DNA from: Methylobacterium planeticum
Lineage (GTDB): Bacteria > Pseudomonadota > Alphaproteobacteria > Rhizobiales > Beijerinckiaceae
Direction of reading: 5' to 3'
DNA length: 64,000 nt
Assembly: GCF_008806345.1 (NCBI RefSeq)
Contig: NZ_VZZJ01000004.1
Coordinates: forward strand, 1 to 64,000
Shown here: positions 62,501 to 64,000 of the stretch, piece by piece
Layout: every line of letters begins with the position of its first letter
How positions within the stretch are numbered: position 1 is the stretch's first letter
The notes under the pieces: generated by a model
Databases searched by the model: none
Seen by the model: the letters and a program-made list of their open reading frames with translations, nothing else
Told to the model about the DNA's origin: nothing
Translations under genes and position numbers: made by a program

Positions 62501-63547
62501 ATGGCGGCGACCAGTTCCCCGATCGCTCAAGCCCGCAACCGGCCGATGGTGCAGCCCGGCGCGTCCGGCCACGGGATGCCCCTGCCGGAGCTCTACGCCC
62601 GGGTGAGCCGGCACGTGCCGGCCATCGAGTGGCCGGCGCTGGCCCCGGACATCGAGGCGATCCTGCGTCTGAAGCGGGAGCGCAACGCCGTCGTCCTGGC
62701 GCACAACTACCAGGCCCCCGAGATCTTCCATACGGTGGCGGACATCGTCGGCGACAGCCTGGCGCTCGCCCGCGAGGCCGTGAAGGTCGATGCCGACGTG
62801 ATCGTGCTCGCGGGCGTCCACTTCATGGCGGAGACGGCCAAGCTCCTGAACCCGGCCAAGACCGTGCTGATCCCGGACATGCGGGCCGGCTGCTCGCTCG
62901 CCGACTCGATCACCGCCGAGGACGTGCGGGGCCTGCGCGCCCGCTACCCGGGCGTGCCGATCGTCACCTACGTCAACACCTCGGCGGCCGTGAAGGCGGA
63001 ATCGGACCTGTGCTGCACCTCCGGCAACGCGGTCGAGGTGATCCGCTCCCTGAACGCGCCCCGGGTCCTGATGATCCCGGACGAGTTCCTGGCCCAGAAC
63101 ACCCAGGCGGCGCTCCCCGAGATCGAGATCCTGACCTGGGCCGGGCATTGCGAGGTGCACGAGCGCTTCACCCCCGCCGACATCCGGGAAGTGCGCGACA
63201 GCTACCCCGGCGTCACCGTGATCGCCCACCCGGAATGCCCGCCGGACGTGGTCGCCGAGTCCGACTTCTCGGGCTCCACCGCCATGATGATGAACTTCGT
63301 GATCGAGAAGCGCCCCGCCCAGGTCGTCCTCGTGACCGAGTGCTCGATGGCCGACAACATCGCGGCGGCCAACCCCGACATCGAGTTCATCAAGCCCTGC
63401 AACATGTGCCCGCACATGAAGCGCATGAGCCTCGCCAACATCCGGCACGCCCTCGAGACCATGACCCACGAGGTGACGGTGGCGCCCGAGTTCGCGGACC
63501 GGGCCCGGGCGGCGGTCGAGCGCATGCTCGCGGTCAAGCCGCGATGA
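62501..63547 (+). CDS. nadA: Quinolinate synthase
   Basis: A 348-residue iron-sulfur enzyme that condenses iminoaspartate and dihydroxyacetone phosphate to quinolinate in de novo NAD synthesis. It shows [18 protein letters not shown], and cluster cysteines in [18 protein letters not shown], and [11 protein letters not shown]. The start at 62501 has GGAGG five bases upstream; ATGs at 62471 and 62489 lie in or beside the operator palindrome and are rejected. It overlaps nadB by four bases. Confidence 0.95.
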   Translation: MAATSSPIAQARNRPMVQPGASGHGMPLPELYARVSRHVPAIEWPALAPDIEAILRLKRERNAVVLAHNYQAPEIFHTVADIVGDSLALAREAVKVDADVIVLAGVHFMAETAKLLNPAKTVLIPDMRAGCSLADSITAEDVRGLRARYPGVPIVTYVNTSAAVKAESDLCCTSGNAVEVIRSLNAPRVLMIPDEFLAQNTQAALPEIEILTWAGHCEVHERFTPADIREVRDSYPGVTVIAHPECPPDVVAESDFSGSTAMMMNFVIEKRPAQVVLVTECSMADNIAAANPDIEFIKPCNMCPHMKRMSLANIRHALETMTHEVTVAPEFADRARAAVERMLAVKPR

Positions 63548-64000
63548 ACGCCCTCTCGCGCAACCCCGCCGACCGGGTCATCGTGGTCGGGGCCGGCGTG
63601 GCGGGCCTTGCCGTGGCGCTCCGCCTGGCACCGCGGCCCGTCACCCTCGTCACCGCCAAGGCGCTCGGCCTCGGCACCGCCACGGGATGGGCGCAGGGCG
63701 GCATCGCGGCCGCGATCGGCCCCGACGACGCGCCGGCTCTGCACGCCGCCGACACCGAGGCCGCCGGCGCCGGCCTGACCGAGCCGGACGTCGCCGCCCG
63801 CGTGGCGGCGGCCGGCCCCGGACTGATCGGGTGGCTGGTGGCGCAGGGCGTGCCCTTCGACCGCGAGGCCGACGGGGCCCTCGCCCTCGGGCTCGAGGCG
63901 GCGCATGGCCGCCGCCGGATCGTGCGCTCGGGCGGCGACTCGACCGGCCGCATGGTGCTCGAGGGGCTGGTGCGGGCAGTCGCCCGCACGCCCTCGATCG
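63544..64000 (+). CDS. nadB: L-aspartate oxidase (partial, runs off window)
   Basis: The first 152 residues of NadB, the flavoprotein that oxidises L-aspartate to iminoaspartate, the substrate of NadA. The FAD fingerprint is [14 protein letters not shown], followed by the diagnostic [10 protein letters not shown] and [12 protein letters not shown], and by S-G-G-D-S-T-G-R. Its ATG overlaps the nadA stop (ATGA at 63544-63547). The gene continues past the window end; a following nadC would be expected. Confidence 0.95.
   Translation, partial: MNALSRNPADRVIVVGAGVAGLAVALRLAPRPVTLVTAKALGLGTATGWAQGGIAAAIGPDDAPALHAADTEAAGAGLTEPDVAARVAAAGPGLIGWLVAQGVPFDREADGALALGLEAAHGRRRIVRSGGDSTGRMVLEGLVRAVARTPSI

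Overview
The window is high-GC DNA packed with ABC transporters and small-molecule catabolic genes. The best fit is a Rhizobiales-type alphaproteobacterium close to Methylobacterium/Methylorubrum. Supporting signs are DUF6894-type and other small exported proteins familiar from that genus, an HWE histidine kinase, an EcfG-type (ECF15) sigma factor carrying a NepR-like domain, Tat-like signals on binding proteins, and stem-loop intergenic repeats. The taxonomic call rests on protein resemblance only. I see no rRNA, CRISPR array, transposase, integrase or phage gene, and one tRNA (Ser, anticodon GCT).

Layout. 0-4 kb: small hypothetical genes, a DedA membrane protein and a PRC-barrel protein. 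4.3-8.3 kb: a DUF1348 remnant, a chloroperoxidase-like hydrolase, and a damaged protocatechuate locus (PcaH/PcaG deletion chimera, BKACE enzyme, intact pcaD). 8.3-13 kb: small genes, an outer-membrane protein and exported peptides. 13-16 kb: an acetamidase/formamidase divergent from a PAS-HWE sensor kinase. 16.4-23.3 kb: a decaying catabolic region with a LysR pseudogene, an MFS remnant, a two-subunit ThDP decarboxylase, an aldehyde dehydrogenase remnant fused by deletion to a truncated acyl-CoA dehydrogenase, a class III CoA-transferase, a MaoC/HTD2-like hydratase, a methyltransferase and a cysteine synthase remnant. 23.4-30.4 kb: a complete sugar-type ABC importer divergent from a DapA-superfamily enzyme and a GlcD-like oxidase.

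30.5-41.5 kb: a divergent locus built around a GntR regulator. Leftward run a Tat-type binding protein, LivH, a LivM-LivG-LivF triple fusion, a 3-hydroxyacyl-CoA-dehydrogenase-like enzyme and a second BKACE. Rightward run GntR, two SDR dehydrogenases and an IlvD/Edd dehydratase. 41.7-51.6 kb: a second branched-chain-type ABC importer (HMGF plus divergent binding protein) in line with an ArgE-like deacylase, a flavin monooxygenase, a RidA protein, a DUF1028 protein and a LysR regulator. 51.9-55.1 kb: an amino-acid locus with a truncated GltI-like protein, a DadA-like dehydrogenase and a binding protein lacking a signal peptide.

55.5-64 kb looks more core: tRNA-Ser, a GT2 glycosyltransferase, a GGDEF protein, an acyl-CoA synthetase, the NepR-like/EcfG fusion, an aldo/keto reductase, a stem-loop repeat array, and the start of a nadA-nadB operon behind two near-identical palindromic operators. 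The most noteworthy items are the NepR-EcfG fusion, the two uncharacterised Liv-linked catabolic loci, and the series of deletion-fusion pseudogenes.
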